A stretch of DNA of 64,000 bases from Phycisphaerae bacterium (GTDB lineage: Bacteria; Planctomycetota; Phycisphaerae; UBA1845): contig JABWBH010000017.1 of NCBI GenBank assembly GCA_013360585.1, positions 1 to 64,000 of the forward strand, in the 5' to 3' direction. This document shows positions 16,758 through 28,052 of this stretch, one piece after another. Numbering within the stretch: the first letter of the stretch is position 1; each line of letters starts with the position of its first letter. The notes beneath the pieces are model-generated. The model saw only the letters and a list, made by a program, of their open reading frames with translations. It was not told the DNA's origin and made no database searches. Position numbers and translations under genes: made by a program.

Positions 16758-17756
16758 CTAAGGTACCGGGACGTGATCCAGGATGAGTTGCACCGTATCC
16801 TGCGACGTCTTCTCCTCCGCCTCCGCTTCATACGTCAGGATGACCCGGTGCCGCAGAACATCCATCGCCACGTTCTTGACGTCCTGCGGCGTGACATAAC
16901 CCCGGCCGGAAAGAAACGCCGACGCCTTCGCGCCCAGCGCCAGCGCGATCGTCGTCCGCGGCGACGCCCCGTATTGAATCCAGTGCCGGATGTCCAGCCC
17001 CACGGTGGACGGATCGCGCGTCGCCGTCACGAGATCGACGATGTAGTCCTTGATCTTGTCGTCCATGTAGATCTCGTCCACGACGCGACGCGCCGAGAGC
17101 AGATCCGCCGGAGACATCACCGGTTCGATGTCCTCGATCGCCGACGTCGTCGCCATCCGGTCCAGGATGACGCGCTCCTGCGCTTTCGTCGGGTACGTCA
17201 CCACCACCTTCATCATGAACCGGTCCACCTGCGCTTCCGGCAGCGGATACGTCCCCTCCTGCTCGATCGGGTTCTGCGTCGCCAGCACCAGGAAAGGCTC
17301 CTCCAGGGTGAACGTCTCCTTCCCGATCGTCACCTGCCGCTCCTGCATCGCCTGAAGCAGCGCCGACTGCACCTTCGCCGGCGCGCGGTTGATCTCATCC
17401 GCCAGCAGCACGTGCGTGAAGATCGGACCCTTCTGAACCACGAACTGCCCGTCGCTCGCCCGGTACACCTGCGTCCCGATCAGGTCCGCCGGCAGAAGGT
17501 CCGGCGTGAACTGAATCCGTTGAAACGCCGTCGCGATCCCCCGCGCCAGACACGACACCGCCAGCGTCTTCGCCAGCCCCGGAACGCCCTCCACCAGAAG
17601 GTGCCCCCGCGTCAACAGCGCGATCATCATCTGATGCAGAAGGTGATCCTGACCGACGATCACGTCGTGGATGCGCTCGATCAGCCGCGCGAAAGGCTCC
17701 GCCGCCCGCTGCACCTGTGCCCCGATCTGCTTGACGTCCAGTTGCGAAACCGCCAT
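16758..17756 (-). CDS. moxR: MoxR-family AAA+ ATPase
   Basis: A 332-residue ATPase. ATG 17756 is supported by GGGGAG 7 bases upstream; the extension to 17888 would add an unrelated tail. Walker A is GVPGLAKT (about 57-64), Walker B is in [13 protein letters not shown], and the sensor region is [20 protein letters not shown], all textbook MoxR. It is the first gene of the operon running to the SagB-type gene, and is thought to remodel or activate the VWA proteins. The 147-base divergent region with the HupE-like gene must hold the promoter; TATATC on the minus strand near 17807-17802 is a weak -10 candidate without a good -35. Confidence 0.92.
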   Translation of the reverse strand: MAVSQLDVKQIGAQVQRAAEPFARLIERIHDVIVGQDHLLHQMMIALLTRGHLLVEGVPGLAKTLAVSCLARGIATAFQRIQFTPDLLPADLIGTQVYRASDGQFVVQKGPIFTHVLLADEINRAPAKVQSALLQAMQERQVTIGKETFTLEEPFLVLATQNPIEQEGTYPLPEAQVDRFMMKVVVTYPTKAQERVILDRMATTSAIEDIEPVMSPADLLSARRVVDEIYMDDKIKDYIVDLVTATRDPSTVGLDIRHWIQYGASPRTTIALALGAKASAFLSGRGYVTPQDVKNVAMDVLRHRVILTYEAEAEEKTSQDTVQLILDHVPVP

Positions 17757-17903
17757 GTAAAAACTCCCCACGTCCTTCGATCTCCCGCCCCACCCCGGAT
17801 ATACTGGGGGACGAAGGTTAGGACGCAAACAACGGTGAGCACCCGTCAACCTGACGCACGACTCAGGCTCGAACCCGGTCCACCGCATCGCCGACGGATA
17901 ACA

Positions 17904-19142
17904 ATGTTGTTGAAGAACGACGGATTACCGACAACGCAATCCCCTCCTGGGCCGCTGCCGTGCAATCAACCAGCGCCCGTCGGAAAACCCTCTTTCTTTC
18001 TGTCGGTTTCACGAATTTCAACAACCGCTCGGGCCTGGGTCTTCGCGTGCGCCGTCGCCAGCTCATATCCCGCCTTCGCCCACGACTTCACCTTCACCGA
18101 CGTCTGCGTCGTGCTTCGCGCTGACGGAACCTTCGATATCGACCTGACCGTCGACGTCGACGCCCTCGCCCTCGGCGTTCCGCAGGCGACCGACTCCGCC
18201 CTCCTCGCGCAAACGCTTCGTCAACTCCCGCCGGACGAGTTCTCTGCCGTCGTCGAACAAGCCCGGCAGACCGTCCTGCGCCGAGTTCGCGTGCGCTTTG
18301 ATGACGCCCCCGTCCGACCGGAAGTCGCCTTTCCTCATCACAACACGGCGATCTCCGAGTTCGCCGCCATCCCCACGGTGCTCGGCACCACCGTCCGCCT
18401 CACCGGGCGCATTCCGGACGGCGCCGCGAACTTCACCTTCGGCGCCTCTCGCGCGTTTAACGCCCTGCACGTTACGATCCTCGAACAACTCACCGGAGCC
18501 TCTGCAAAGCACGTCCTCGGCGCCGGCGAAGATACTCCGACGTTCCTGCTCAATCAGCCGCTCGACGCCACGACGCGCTCCGCTTCCTCCGGCGCCACGT
18601 TTGCGCGATATCTGGGGCTCGGGTTTGAGCATATCCTCCCGCACGGACCGGATCACATCCTCTTTGTTCTCGGCCTTTTTCTTCTCAGCCCGAAGCTCGC
18701 CCCTCTCTTGTGGCAGGTCACCGCGTTCACCGTCGCGCATTCCATCACGCTCGCACTTGCCGCCTTCAACGTCGTTTCGCTGCCGCCGTCGGTCGTCGAA
18801 CCGCTCATCGCCCTGTCGATCACCTACGTCGCCGTCGAAAACGTCCTCACCCCAGATCTGAAACGCGGGCGACCCTTGGTCGTATTCGCCTTCGGACTGC
18901 TGCACGGACTCGGTTTTGCCGGCGTCCTCGCGGACATCGGACTGCCCCGAGGGGAATACCTGTTCTCGCTGGCGGCGTTCAATCTCGGGGTCGAGGCGGG
19001 GCAGGCCGCCGTCGTCGCCCTTGCATTTCTGGCCGTCGGCGCCTTCCGCCGGCACACCTGGTACCGCCGCGCGGTGATCGTTCCGGCATCGGTCATGATC
19101 GCCGTCGTTGGCGCCTGGTGGACCGTGGAGCGACTCTTGTGA
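17904..19142 (+). CDS. HupE/UreJ-like membrane protein with exported N-terminal domain
   Basis: A protein of up to 412 residues. The frame is open far upstream over moxR, but protein-like sequence begins at or after ATG 17904, so the exact start is uncertain. A signal peptide ends at SSYPAFA before HDF. About 50-230 is an exported domain of unknown fold. From about 235 there are six or so membrane helices, with the HupE/UreJ_2 signature [20 protein letters not shown]. HupE-type proteins are candidate metal (nickel or cobalt) importers. No hydrogenase or urease gene lies nearby, so the substrate is open. The stop overlaps the GTG of the next gene. Confidence 0.75.
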   Translation: MLLKNDGLPTTQSPPGPLPCNQPAPVGKPSFFLSVSRISTTARAWVFACAVASSYPAFAHDFTFTDVCVVLRADGTFDIDLTVDVDALALGVPQATDSALLAQTLRQLPPDEFSAVVEQARQTVLRRVRVRFDDAPVRPEVAFPHHNTAISEFAAIPTVLGTTVRLTGRIPDGAANFTFGASRAFNALHVTILEQLTGASAKHVLGAGEDTPTFLLNQPLDATTRSASSGATFARYLGLGFEHILPHGPDHILFVLGLFLLSPKLAPLLWQVTAFTVAHSITLALAAFNVVSLPPSVVEPLIALSITYVAVENVLTPDLKRGRPLVVFAFGLLHGLGFAGVLADIGLPRGEYLFSLAAFNLGVEAGQAAVVALAFLAVGAFRRHTWYRRAVIVPASVMIAVVGAWWTVERLL

Positions 19143-20014
19143 AGACGCTTCGCATTATTGAAGATCGGTCGCAGACGTTCGCGTGGTGCGTCGCCGGACT
19201 TGCCCTGCTCGCATGCGCGGCGCGACCGGCGTCCGCGCAGCCGCCGCCCGCCCCCGCTCAGGCGCCCTCCGCACATCCCCCGTCGGACGCCTCCTCGACC
19301 CCGCCGCCGAAATCTCCCGATGCTCATCTCCTCGATGAGGTGAAGATTTCCGAGGAACGCAAAACCGAAATCGACGGCTGGATCGCCGAACTTGCCTCTC
19401 CGCGCTTTGACGTCCGCGTCCGCGCGTCGCGGCGCCTGTCCGAGTCCGGCGCAAGCGTCCTCCCGCATCTGCGCCGCGCCTACCTCGCATCCCGCGACCT
19501 GGAGGTCCGCATGAGGATCGAGGAGATCGCCCGCGAACTCTACCTCGACGATCAGCTTTACTCGCGCAACGCCTTCCTCGGGATTTTGATGGGCTGGCCC
19601 ACGATCACCCACGCGATGGACCCGCGCGTCCCCCTCGGAGCCGAGGGCATTCACGTCGAGAACGTCGTTGAGGGCACAGCCGCCGAGGAAGCCGGTCTGC
19701 GCCGCGGCGACATCATCATTCTCCTCGACGGCGAACCCGTGCGCGGCAACCGCATCGGCGGCGATCCCGGCAGCTTCTCCGAAATCCTCCGTCGCCGGGG
19801 CGTCGGAGCCGTCGTCACCCTGACGGTCCTGCGCTTCGAACACACGCTGGAAATCGACGTCACGCTCCGCGCCCGCCCGCGAGAGTACTACGATCGGGAC
19901 TCGCCCGCGCTTGCTGAGCAGCGCCGCGCCGTCGAATCCGCCCTGCTTCGCTGGTGGACCGACCGCTTCACCGCGCCGGACCCGCCGCAGGACGCCGATG
20001 CCCGCCGCCCCTGA
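19139..20014 (+). CDS. Exported PDZ-domain protein
   Basis: A 291-residue protein. GTG at 19139 overlaps the previous stop (GTGA) and has GGAG about 8 bases upstream, so the two genes are translationally coupled. Residues 1-35 form a signal peptide ending near ASAQ, followed by a Pro/Ala-rich linker. About 70-130 is helical and resembles HEAT-type repeats ([19 protein letters not shown]). A PDZ domain lies near 165-250 ([20 protein letters not shown] then [14 protein letters not shown]). No protease domain is present, so it probably binds or scaffolds envelope proteins, possibly its HupE-like partner. Confidence 0.75.
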   Translation: MKTLRIIEDRSQTFAWCVAGLALLACAARPASAQPPPAPAQAPSAHPPSDASSTPPPKSPDAHLLDEVKISEERKTEIDGWIAELASPRFDVRVRASRRLSESGASVLPHLRRAYLASRDLEVRMRIEEIARELYLDDQLYSRNAFLGILMGWPTITHAMDPRVPLGAEGIHVENVVEGTAAEEAGLRRGDIIILLDGEPVRGNRIGGDPGSFSEILRRRGVGAVVTLTVLRFEHTLEIDVTLRARPREYYDRDSPALAEQRRAVESALLRWWTDRFTAPDPPQDADARRP

Positions 20015-20026
20015 CGACGCCGACCG

Positions 20027-21145
20027 CTAACCCCACGACCACGCGAACCGGTCCTTCAGGTGGTAGTAGTAAAGCCCGATCGCACGCATCGCCACCACGT
20101 CAAGGTAAATGCTCACCATCAACATCACCGCCCCCACCGCCAGCATCGACGCCCCGGGACGCCCCGCCAGAAAACTCCCCCCCAGCGCGCTCAGGAAGAA
20201 CGCCCCGTAAATCATCACCACCGTCGCAAGATACGCCGGAAACGTCCGCGCGATCGTGATCGCAATCAGGTCCACCCGCACCAGCGCGAAAAGCCCTCCC
20301 AGCCCCGCCACCAGCAGCAGCATCGGCCACAGAAAAAGCCCCAGCAGGATCGATGACGCCATCGCCACCGTCCGCGCGTCCAGCGTCGACACAAACGGCG
20401 ACCAGTCGTCGTAGACGATCGCCCCCATCGCCACGTCGATCAGATCCATCGCCTGCGCCTGGGACACTCGGCTGGCGATGTACACCAGGCACAGCGCCAC
20501 CGGCGCCACCGACAGTACCCAGCACACGAAGTACCTCAACAGCGGCAACGCCGCCCCTTCCCACAAATCCTCGAACGCCTGCCCCAGCTTCGGCAGATCC
20601 TCCTCGCCGTTGGCCGCCGCCCCGATCGTGTTGAACAGAAACGCGCAGTACCAGCCGTTTACGAGGATGAACCCGATGATGAAAAGGAGTCCGCCGAACG
20701 ACGCCAACCTCAGCAGCCCCATCACGAACCACGCGCCGATGATCACCGCCACGTTGTGCGGGTTCGCAATAAAGAAGAAATTCCACCCCAGCGCCTGAAA
20801 GAACCTGGCGTACCGGCCGGGCGGCGCCCCCCGCCCCGCGCCGCGCGGTGCTCGCCCCCCCGCCGCCGGTTCTTCCCCCGGCGCATATCCGAAATCCTCG
20901 GGGCGCGCCGCGAACCGACGCTCCGCACGCGACTTCAGACCACGCTCCGCCTCGATCGAACGCTCCGCCGCCGCCGCGATCTCATCCGCCAGCGGCGACG
21001 GCTCCGCCAGCGGAATCGGTTCCGTCTCCTCTTCCCGGGCACGCAGGAGCAGCATATGACCGCACTTCGAGCATCGAGCCGTCCGCCCGAGCTTGCTGTC
21101 GTCAACGCGATAGTTCGCGCCGCAGGAGCAAAGGACCGTGGCCAC
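20027..21145 (-). CDS. Polytopic membrane protein with N-terminal zinc ribbon
   Basis: A 372-residue protein. The first 35 residues form a zinc ribbon (LCSCGANYRVDDSKLG then ARCSKCGH). A charged, low-complexity linker follows to about 110. The rest has about six membrane helices, including VAVIIGAWFVMGLLRLASF and SILLGLFLWPMLLLVAGLGG, with a loop pattern (LGQAFEDLWEGAALPLLRYF) reminiscent of DUF4013-type proteins. Function unknown. It converges on the PDZ gene with 12 bases between them and stands alone on its strand. Confidence 0.75.
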   Translation of the reverse strand: MATVLCSCGANYRVDDSKLGRTARCSKCGHMLLLRAREEETEPIPLAEPSPLADEIAAAAERSIEAERGLKSRAERRFAARPEDFGYAPGEEPAAGGRAPRGAGRGAPPGRYARFFQALGWNFFFIANPHNVAVIIGAWFVMGLLRLASFGGLLFIIGFILVNGWYCAFLFNTIGAAANGEEDLPKLGQAFEDLWEGAALPLLRYFVCWVLSVAPVALCLVYIASRVSQAQAMDLIDVAMGAIVYDDWSPFVSTLDARTVAMASSILLGLFLWPMLLLVAGLGGLFALVRVDLIAITIARTFPAYLATVVMIYGAFFLSALGGSFLAGRPGASMLAVGAVMLMVSIYLDVVAMRAIGLYYYHLKDRFAWSWG

Positions 21146-21388
21146 GGGGCTTCTCCTTTTCCAGATCGCTTGTCAGAACCGGAGACATTCTACCGTCCCG
21201 TCTCAGCAAATATGCGCCGCCCGCTCTCCTCCCGCTTCCTCCCCCGCCCCCCTGGCCGCGGTTTCGAGGTCTTCGGAACACGACCGAACAAGGACGCTTC
21301 CCCACGGGCACGACTCGGGTTTGGCGCAGCGTCTCATTGTGCTCGGACGTAAAGACCTCACCAGTATATTTTTCGAAGTTTTCTCGAA

Positions 21389-22720
21389 TCAGCGTTCGCG
21401 GCTTCCGCCCGCCATCATTGCGTCCCAGTGCGCCCAGAACGCCGGAAACGTCTTCGAGCAGCACTGCGGATCCCGGATCGCCAACCCGTCGATCGTCAGT
21501 CCGGCGAGAGCGAAACTCATCGCCATCCGGTGGTCGTCATACGTGTCGATCTCGGCCGAGACGGGATTATCCGGAGGCACGATCGTCAGCCCGTCCGGGT
21601 GCTCCTTCACCTCCGCGCCGAGCTTCCTCAATTCGCACGCCAGCGCCGCCAGCCGGTCCGTTTCCTTCAGGCGCAGGTTGGCGACGTTGCGGATCGTCGT
21701 CCGCCCGTCCGCAAAAAGCGCCAGCACCGCCAGCGTCTGCGCCTGATCCGGCATGTCGTTGAGGTCCACGTCAAGCGCCCGCAGTCGGCCCGCCCCGGGG
21801 TCTCGCACGATCGTCGTCGACTCCGCCGTCTGCGCCACCTGGCAACCCAGCCGCTCCAACACGCCGGTGAACCGGGCGTCCCCCTGCACGCTTCTCGACC
21901 CGATCCCCCGGACCGTCACGCGCCCGCCCGCTATCGCCGGCGCGGACAGGAAGTAACACGCGTTCGAGGCGTCCGGCTCGATCTCGTACGACCGCCCCGT
22001 GTAACGCTGCGGCGCCGGCACGATGTACCGCGCCGCACCTTTGCCGCCGGACCCGGTCCCGCCGCGGTCCGCGATCACCCCCACGCCGAAGTCCTCCATC
22101 ACCCGGCAGGTCATGTCCAGATACGGCGCACTGACCACCGGTGGGGCGATCTCCAGCAGCACGTCGTCCGACGCTCTCGGCGCCGCCAGCAGCACGCCGC
22201 TGACGAACTGGCTCGACTCGGAGGCATCGACGCGGATTTGTCCGCCTTGCAGATGCCGCGCATGCACGATCAGCGGCGGATAACCCTCCCGCCCCTCGAA
22301 CTGAATCCGCGCCCCCAGCCCCCGCAGCGCCTCAACCAGCGCTCCCACCGGGCGTTCGCGCATCCGCGCCGACCCGTCCAGGCGGTACCTTCCGAACGCC
22401 GTCGCGCACGCCGCCGTCAGAAACCGCAGCGTCGTTCCGCTGTTGCCGCAGTAAAGGTCCGCCTCCTCCACGGGAAAGTCCCCGCAACCGCCGATCTCGA
22501 TCCGCGCATCCGCCCGGTCCACCGCAATCGCAACGCCCAGCGCCCCGAGCGACTCCGTCATCCGCTCCACGTCGTCCGCCAGCAGCGCGCCAGACAGGAT
22601 CGACGGCCCGTCCGCCAGCGCCGCCGCGACCAGCGCGCGGTTCGTCAGGCTCTTGCTGCCGGGGATCGAAACATCCGCGTCCAGCGGCCGGGACACACGA
22701 TGACAGACGCGCGTTGACAT
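21389..22720 (-). CDS. aroA: 3-phosphoshikimate 1-carboxyvinyltransferase (EPSP synthase)
   Basis: A 443-residue enzyme of the shikimate pathway that joins shikimate-3-phosphate and phosphoenolpyruvate. The length and motifs are those of the family: PGSKSLTNRALVAAALADG at the start, LYCGNSGTTLRFLTA near 88, RPVGALVEALRGLGA near 122, and the C-terminal CCSKTFPAFWAHW. Both halves of the inside-out barrel are complete. It lies 55 bases after pgsA on the same strand. The 243 bases after its stop hold no gene I can support. Confidence 0.95.
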   Translation of the reverse strand: MSTRVCHRVSRPLDADVSIPGSKSLTNRALVAAALADGPSILSGALLADDVERMTESLGALGVAIAVDRADARIEIGGCGDFPVEEADLYCGNSGTTLRFLTAACATAFGRYRLDGSARMRERPVGALVEALRGLGARIQFEGREGYPPLIVHARHLQGGQIRVDASESSQFVSGVLLAAPRASDDVLLEIAPPVVSAPYLDMTCRVMEDFGVGVIADRGGTGSGGKGAARYIVPAPQRYTGRSYEIEPDASNACYFLSAPAIAGGRVTVRGIGSRSVQGDARFTGVLERLGCQVAQTAESTTIVRDPGAGRLRALDVDLNDMPDQAQTLAVLALFADGRTTIRNVANLRLKETDRLAALACELRKLGAEVKEHPDGLTIVPPDNPVSAEIDTYDDHRMAMSFALAGLTIDGLAIRDPQCCSKTFPAFWAHWDAMMAGGSRER

Positions 22721-22775
22721 GTGAGGATTAGGTCGGGACTCAGACGAAGACGCTTCAGCCCCGGCGCATCCGCTG

Positions 22776-23381
22776 CTACGAACCGCGCAGGGCGTCCTTC
22801 GATCGCTGAAGATACTGGATCGCCGACAACGCCGTAACGATCACCGTCAGGTAGACGAGCACGAGTTTCACGACCTGGATCCACGCTCCAGTGAACGTCC
22901 GTCCCTGGTGCGCAACGATGATCAGCAGCGTCGGCGCGGCGACGCTCTGCACCCACATCTTGATCTTGCCGTGAAGCGACGCCGCGAACGCCGTCCCCTG
23001 AGACTCGTTGAACCCGCGAAGCCCGGTCACCAGCAGCTCCCGCCCGACGATCACCACCACCATCCACGGCGCCACGCCCGTCACGTTCACCTGGTCCCGG
23101 TTCACAAACCCCGGACCCGCCAGCAGAATGAACGCCCCGCAGATCAGCATCTTGTCCGCAAAGGGATCCAGCACGCGACCCAGCGGCGTCACCCAGTTGT
23201 GCTTCCGCGCCAGGTGCCCGTCCAGAAAATCCGTCGCCGCCGCCACGACGAAAATCACGAACGCCGCGTGCAACCAAATCGTCTGCGGCGCCACGTGCGT
23301 GTACTGCGACAGCACGAAAAAAAAGGCAATCGAAAGCACGATCCGCGCCAGCGTAAGTTGGTTCGGTACGTTCAGCGCCAT
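22776..23381 (-). CDS. pgsA: CDP-diacylglycerol-glycerol-3-phosphate 3-phosphatidyltransferase
   Basis: A 201-residue integral membrane enzyme that makes phosphatidylglycerophosphate. The CDP-alcohol phosphotransferase signature is complete: DFLDGHLARKHNWVTPLG followed by RVLDPFADK, matching DGxxAR, x8, G, x3, D, x3, D. Several membrane helices follow. It begins with MALNVPNQLTLARI, the usual PgsA start. The stretch AFFFVLS near residue 20 is encoded by a run of eight T, a possible slippage site. It lies between rimO and aroA, all on the minus strand. Confidence 0.93.
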   Translation of the reverse strand: MALNVPNQLTLARIVLSIAFFFVLSQYTHVAPQTIWLHAAFVIFVVAAATDFLDGHLARKHNWVTPLGRVLDPFADKMLICGAFILLAGPGFVNRDQVNVTGVAPWMVVVIVGRELLVTGLRGFNESQGTAFAASLHGKIKMWVQSVAAPTLLIIVAHQGRTFTGAWIQVVKLVLVYLTVIVTALSAIQYLQRSKDALRGS

Positions 23382-23487
23382 CCCGGATTTCCAACTGATT
23401 CCCGGCCGCGAGCGCGCGTAAGAGCGGCCTCATCCTTCCTCAATAATGTATCACGAACCGCCACGCCGGCGAAGCCCGCGACGCCGA

Positions 23488-24852
23488 TCACAACACCGTC
23501 AGCGCCACGCGCGTCGGAACCGCCGTCAGGTCATACCCCTCGCTGCCGTCGCAACGCACCTCGACGAACTCCCCCGCGCCCGCGTCGCACCCGCTCACCC
23601 ACGTCACGCCGTCCACGCTCGGAGCCTGACCCGCGTGCCGCGCCATCGTCCGTCCGTCCACCGACCGCCCGTCCACCAGCACCGTGAAACGCAACCCCGC
23701 CCGGCTCGCCGCACGAGCGAACGCCGCCTCCTGCTGGACGCGCATCAGCCGGTCCACCCGCGCCTCCTTCACTTCCTGCGGAATCTGCTCCTTCATCCGC
23801 CCCGCCGGCGTCTCCGCTTCACGCGAATACGCGAACACCCCCAGCGCGTCGAACCCGAAATCGCGCACGAATTCCGTCAGTTCCTCGAACTCCGCCTCCG
23901 TCTCGCCCGGAAACCCCACGATCATCGTCGTCCGGATCGTCACCCCCGGAATCCGCTCGCGCAGCCTCCCCAGCAGTTGCTCCGTCTGCCCCCGCGTGAT
24001 CCGCCGGTGCATCGACTTGAGCACCCGGTCACTGATGTGCTGGAGCGGAATATCAATGTATTTCACGACTTTTTCGCATTCCGCCACCGCGTCGATCATC
24101 TCGTCCGTGAACACCGACGGGTACACGTACATCAGCCGGAACCAGCGCACCCCGTCCACCTCGTCCAGCCGCCGCAGCAGACCCGCCAGCCCCCCCGCGT
24201 CGCCGAGATCCTGCCCGTAGCTCGTCGTGTCCTGCCCGATCAGGCTGATCTCGACCGCTCCGTCCGCCGCCAGCTCTCGCGCCTCGGCGAGGATCGCTTC
24301 CGCCGGTTTCGAGTGCATCGGTCCCCGGATCGACGGGATCGTGCAGAACGTGCATTTCTGATCGCACCCCTCGCTGATGCGCAGGTAGGCGTAATGCTTC
24401 GGCGTCAGGCGCAGACGCCCGGTGTCGAGCTGCGTGATCTGATGATATGAGCTTAGGAAAAGGTCGGGCCGCGACCGGCGGGCGCGCGGCTTCTCGTTCC
24501 CCAGCACCGCCAGGACAATGTCGTCCCGGTTGTTCACCCCGACCAGCGCGTCCACCCCCTGCACACGCTCCCGGATCGACTCCCCGTCCCGCTGCACAAG
24601 ACACCCGGCCACGACGACGCGCTTCACCCGCCCGCTGCGCTTCTTCTCAACCGCGTCCGCGATCTCCGCCAGCGCCTCCGTCCGCGACGCCTCGAGGAAC
24701 CCGCAGGTGTTGATGACGATCACGTCCGCGCGCGACTCATCCGCCGTCACTGCGCAACCCGCCTCTGCGAGTTGCCCCAGCATCTTCTCAGAATCCACGA
24801 GGTTCTTCGCACACCCCAGGGATACAAACGCCACCTGCGTCGGCTTCGCCAT
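23488..24852 (-). CDS. rimO: Ribosomal protein S12 methylthiotransferase
   Basis: A 454-residue radical SAM enzyme. The ATG at 24852 (MAKPTQVAFVSLGCAKN) has GGAAGGG 5 bases upstream; the frame's extension to 25005 is low-complexity and unlike the family. The N-terminal cluster-binding cysteines are in VSLGCAKNLVDSE, VINTCGFLE and VVAGCLVQR. The radical SAM motif is SEGCDQKCTFCTIP near 150, and a TRAM domain lies at the C-terminus. It methylthiolates an aspartate of ribosomal protein S12. It is distinguished from MiaB by the SLGCAKNLVDSE start. Confidence 0.95.
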   Translation of the reverse strand: MAKPTQVAFVSLGCAKNLVDSEKMLGQLAEAGCAVTADESRADVIVINTCGFLEASRTEALAEIADAVEKKRSGRVKRVVVAGCLVQRDGESIRERVQGVDALVGVNNRDDIVLAVLGNEKPRARRSRPDLFLSSYHQITQLDTGRLRLTPKHYAYLRISEGCDQKCTFCTIPSIRGPMHSKPAEAILAEARELAADGAVEISLIGQDTTSYGQDLGDAGGLAGLLRRLDEVDGVRWFRLMYVYPSVFTDEMIDAVAECEKVVKYIDIPLQHISDRVLKSMHRRITRGQTEQLLGRLRERIPGVTIRTTMIVGFPGETEAEFEELTEFVRDFGFDALGVFAYSREAETPAGRMKEQIPQEVKEARVDRLMRVQQEAAFARAASRAGLRFTVLVDGRSVDGRTMARHAGQAPSVDGVTWVSGCDAGAGEFVEVRCDGSEGYDLTAVPTRVALTVL

Positions 24853-25269
24853 CCACGCCCTTCCTGTCCTCCCGGACCCCGGCTCCCGGCTCCCGCCCCC
24901 CGAACCCGGTCGCTCTCGTCGCCTCGGATCGGTCAAACCCCGCAGAGCATGATAATGAGCGGCACTTCCCCGGCAAAACAGATCCGATCGCCCCCGCCCC
25001 CTCATTACAGGGTCAAGGTCGATCCTGATCCGCTTTCAGCCGCATCGCGACTCCGTGAGAATCGCCGCAGGGGCCTCGCTCGGCAGGGCATGCTCCCGCG
25101 GTCGTGCTCAGCGCCGCCGCATCCGCACCGGTCAATTGCTTCGGCGCCGTCCCCCTGACGGCCTGTCGAAGAACTCACGATCGGTCATTGCGGTCCCGGT
25201 TTTCTTGGTGAAATGCGCCTCCCGGAGGGACGCGCGACCCTTTTCAACGGGCAGCCAAGACCGCCTTCC

Positions 25270-26475
25270 CTACTTTGACGTCCACGCGTCCGGCGCTTCC
25301 TTCTTCACCCAGCTCATGTGGTAGTCCCTGTCCTCGACGGCTGCGGCGTCGGTGGTAAGTCGCAGCGGCTTGTACGTGTCGCACATGACGGCCAGCTCTT
25401 CCGTGCGCTTCGTCCCGATCGATCGCTCATACGTCCCCGGATGCGGTCCGTGAGGCACGCCCTGCGGGTGCAGACTGATCGACTCGGACTCAATCCCGCG
25501 ACGCGACGTGAAGTTGCCGTCCACGTAATACAGGATTTCGTCCATGTCCACGCTCGCGTGCCCGTAAGGACACGGGATCGACTGCTCGTGATAATCCACG
25601 AGACGCGGAACGAACGAGCACACGACGAACCCCCGCCCGGCGAATGTCGTATGAATCGTCGGCGGAAGATGCACCAGTCCCGTCTTCGGCTGATAGTCGA
25701 GAATGTTGAACGCCACCGGGTAGATCGCCCCGTCCCAGCCGACCACGTCATGCGGAAAGTGCTGGTACTGGTGAACCGTGAGCGTGTCCGCCTGCTTGAC
25801 GACCACCGGATACGGCGGCGGTCCGTGCTTCTTCTCGTCGAACTTCAGCAGGGCCTCGGGCACGCGGAAGTCGCGGTGGCTGAAGGGGGCGTAGTCGGTG
25901 ATCTGTCCGTAAGCGTTGCGGTACTCGGAAGGAATGCCCAGGTACGGGCGCCCCTCGAACACGAGCAGAACACCCCGATGTCCGTCAAGGTGAATCCGGT
26001 ACGGCGTGGACTTCGGAATCAGCACGTAATCATACTTGCGAAAAGGAAGAACCCCGTAGTTGGACTCCACGTGGCCTTGCCCCTCCTTGACAAAGTAAAG
26101 CTCATCGCCGTCGCCGTTGGAGAAGAACCGCTTCGGCGGATCCACGGGTTTGCAGATGCCGACCTGGAGGTCGTCATTGGCGAGCAACGTCCGCCGGCCG
26201 GTCAGAAAGTCACCTCCCGGTTTCATATCCTGCGTGCGTACGTGCCGACGATGCAGCGGCTGCTCGTCAACGAACGTAAACGGGCAGAACCCCGGCAGGT
26301 TCAGGCGCTCGACGGCGAACTCGTCAGTCGGCGGTTTGCGGTAATACAGGATGCTGAACGGGCCGTGGAAGCCCTCGCGCGTGACGCAGACCTCCATCAT
26401 GAGCTTCCCCGCTTCATCGCGGAGCACGGTATGCGGCTTCTTCGGCAACATGCCGATCGCGTGTCGGTGGATCAT
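25270..26475 (-). CDS. hmgA: Homogentisate 1,2-dioxygenase
   Basis: A 401-residue iron enzyme that opens the homogentisate ring in tyrosine and phenylalanine degradation. Recognisable segments are the DYVLIPKSTPYRI cupin strand, PPTIHTTFAGRGFVVCSFVP, and the metal/substrate loop HPQGVPHGPHPGTYE near the C-terminus, holding His and Glu iron ligands. It is somewhat shorter than animal forms but full length for bacterial ones. No other gene of the pathway lies beside it. The 264 bases between it and rimO contain nothing I can support. Confidence 0.93.
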   Translation of the reverse strand: MIHRHAIGMLPKKPHTVLRDEAGKLMMEVCVTREGFHGPFSILYYRKPPTDEFAVERLNLPGFCPFTFVDEQPLHRRHVRTQDMKPGGDFLTGRRTLLANDDLQVGICKPVDPPKRFFSNGDGDELYFVKEGQGHVESNYGVLPFRKYDYVLIPKSTPYRIHLDGHRGVLLVFEGRPYLGIPSEYRNAYGQITDYAPFSHRDFRVPEALLKFDEKKHGPPPYPVVVKQADTLTVHQYQHFPHDVVGWDGAIYPVAFNILDYQPKTGLVHLPPTIHTTFAGRGFVVCSFVPRLVDYHEQSIPCPYGHASVDMDEILYYVDGNFTSRRGIESESISLHPQGVPHGPHPGTYERSIGTKRTEELAVMCDTYKPLRLTTDAAAVEDRDYHMSWVKKEAPDAWTSK

Positions 26476-26793
26476 GTTCGTTCCCTTGCGACGACCTGAA
26501 CGCCTTATGACAAAAGCAAACCGCGGGCTTCAGCCCGCGCGGCTTCGCCGTCGATCGCAAACGCGGTCCACAACGGAAATCCGCCTCGACGCAGCGCCTT
26601 GACCGACTCAACCTCTGCCCCGGCGAGCCTGCGCCGCCCCCGATGAACTCCGCATCGGCGGACGGGCCTTCGCGGTTCGTGTCGCTGACGCAGCTCCTCC
26701 CCGGCGAGAACGACCGACCACGCGGCTGACGGGCAGATGCACAATCCTAAGATGCAGCGCCGCAGGGGTCAAAATCCCGCAGGCGTCAGCGCA
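26476..26793. other. Intergenic region with one REP-like palindrome
   Basis: These 318 bases between hmgA and recA hold no supported gene. At 26521-26542 lies CCGCGGGCTTCAGCCCGCGCGG, two bases over a 20-base core that recurs at 55544-55563 in a longer inverted repeat. The core GCGGGCT-TC-AGCCCGC can fold into a 7-bp hairpin. It belongs to the dispersed repeat family described at 55540-55593. Confidence 0.6.
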
Positions 26794-27972
<1,179 letters not shown>

Positions 27973-28019
27973 GCGTTTCCTTTCGAACCCAGGGATCCGA
28001 CCGACGTTCACCCTCGGGT

Positions 28020-28048
28020 ACGGTACATGTTCGGATTCCCCCTGTCAA
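28020..28048 (-). promoter_or_regulatory. recA promoter candidate
   Basis: On the minus strand TTGACA (28048-28043) is followed by a 17-base spacer and TACCGT (28025-28020). The -35 is perfect and the -10 is weak. The spacer holds GAACATG, one LexA-like half-site, but no full LexA box of the CGAAC-N4-GTTCG type is visible. Confidence 0.45.
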
Positions 28049-28052
28049 GGGG

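Noticed and set aside
17840-17890. tRNA-like GGTTCGAGCC on the minus strand
   Set aside because: The flanking bases do not form a T-arm, acceptor or anticodon stem.
16704-17903. Upstream extension of the HupE-like gene
   Set aside because: It overlaps moxR on the other strand, is Arg/His-rich, and the signal peptide begins only downstream.
28024-28040. LexA box at recA
   Set aside because: Only one half-site (GAAC) is present; the second half does not match either the Gram-positive or the alpha-proteobacterial consensus.
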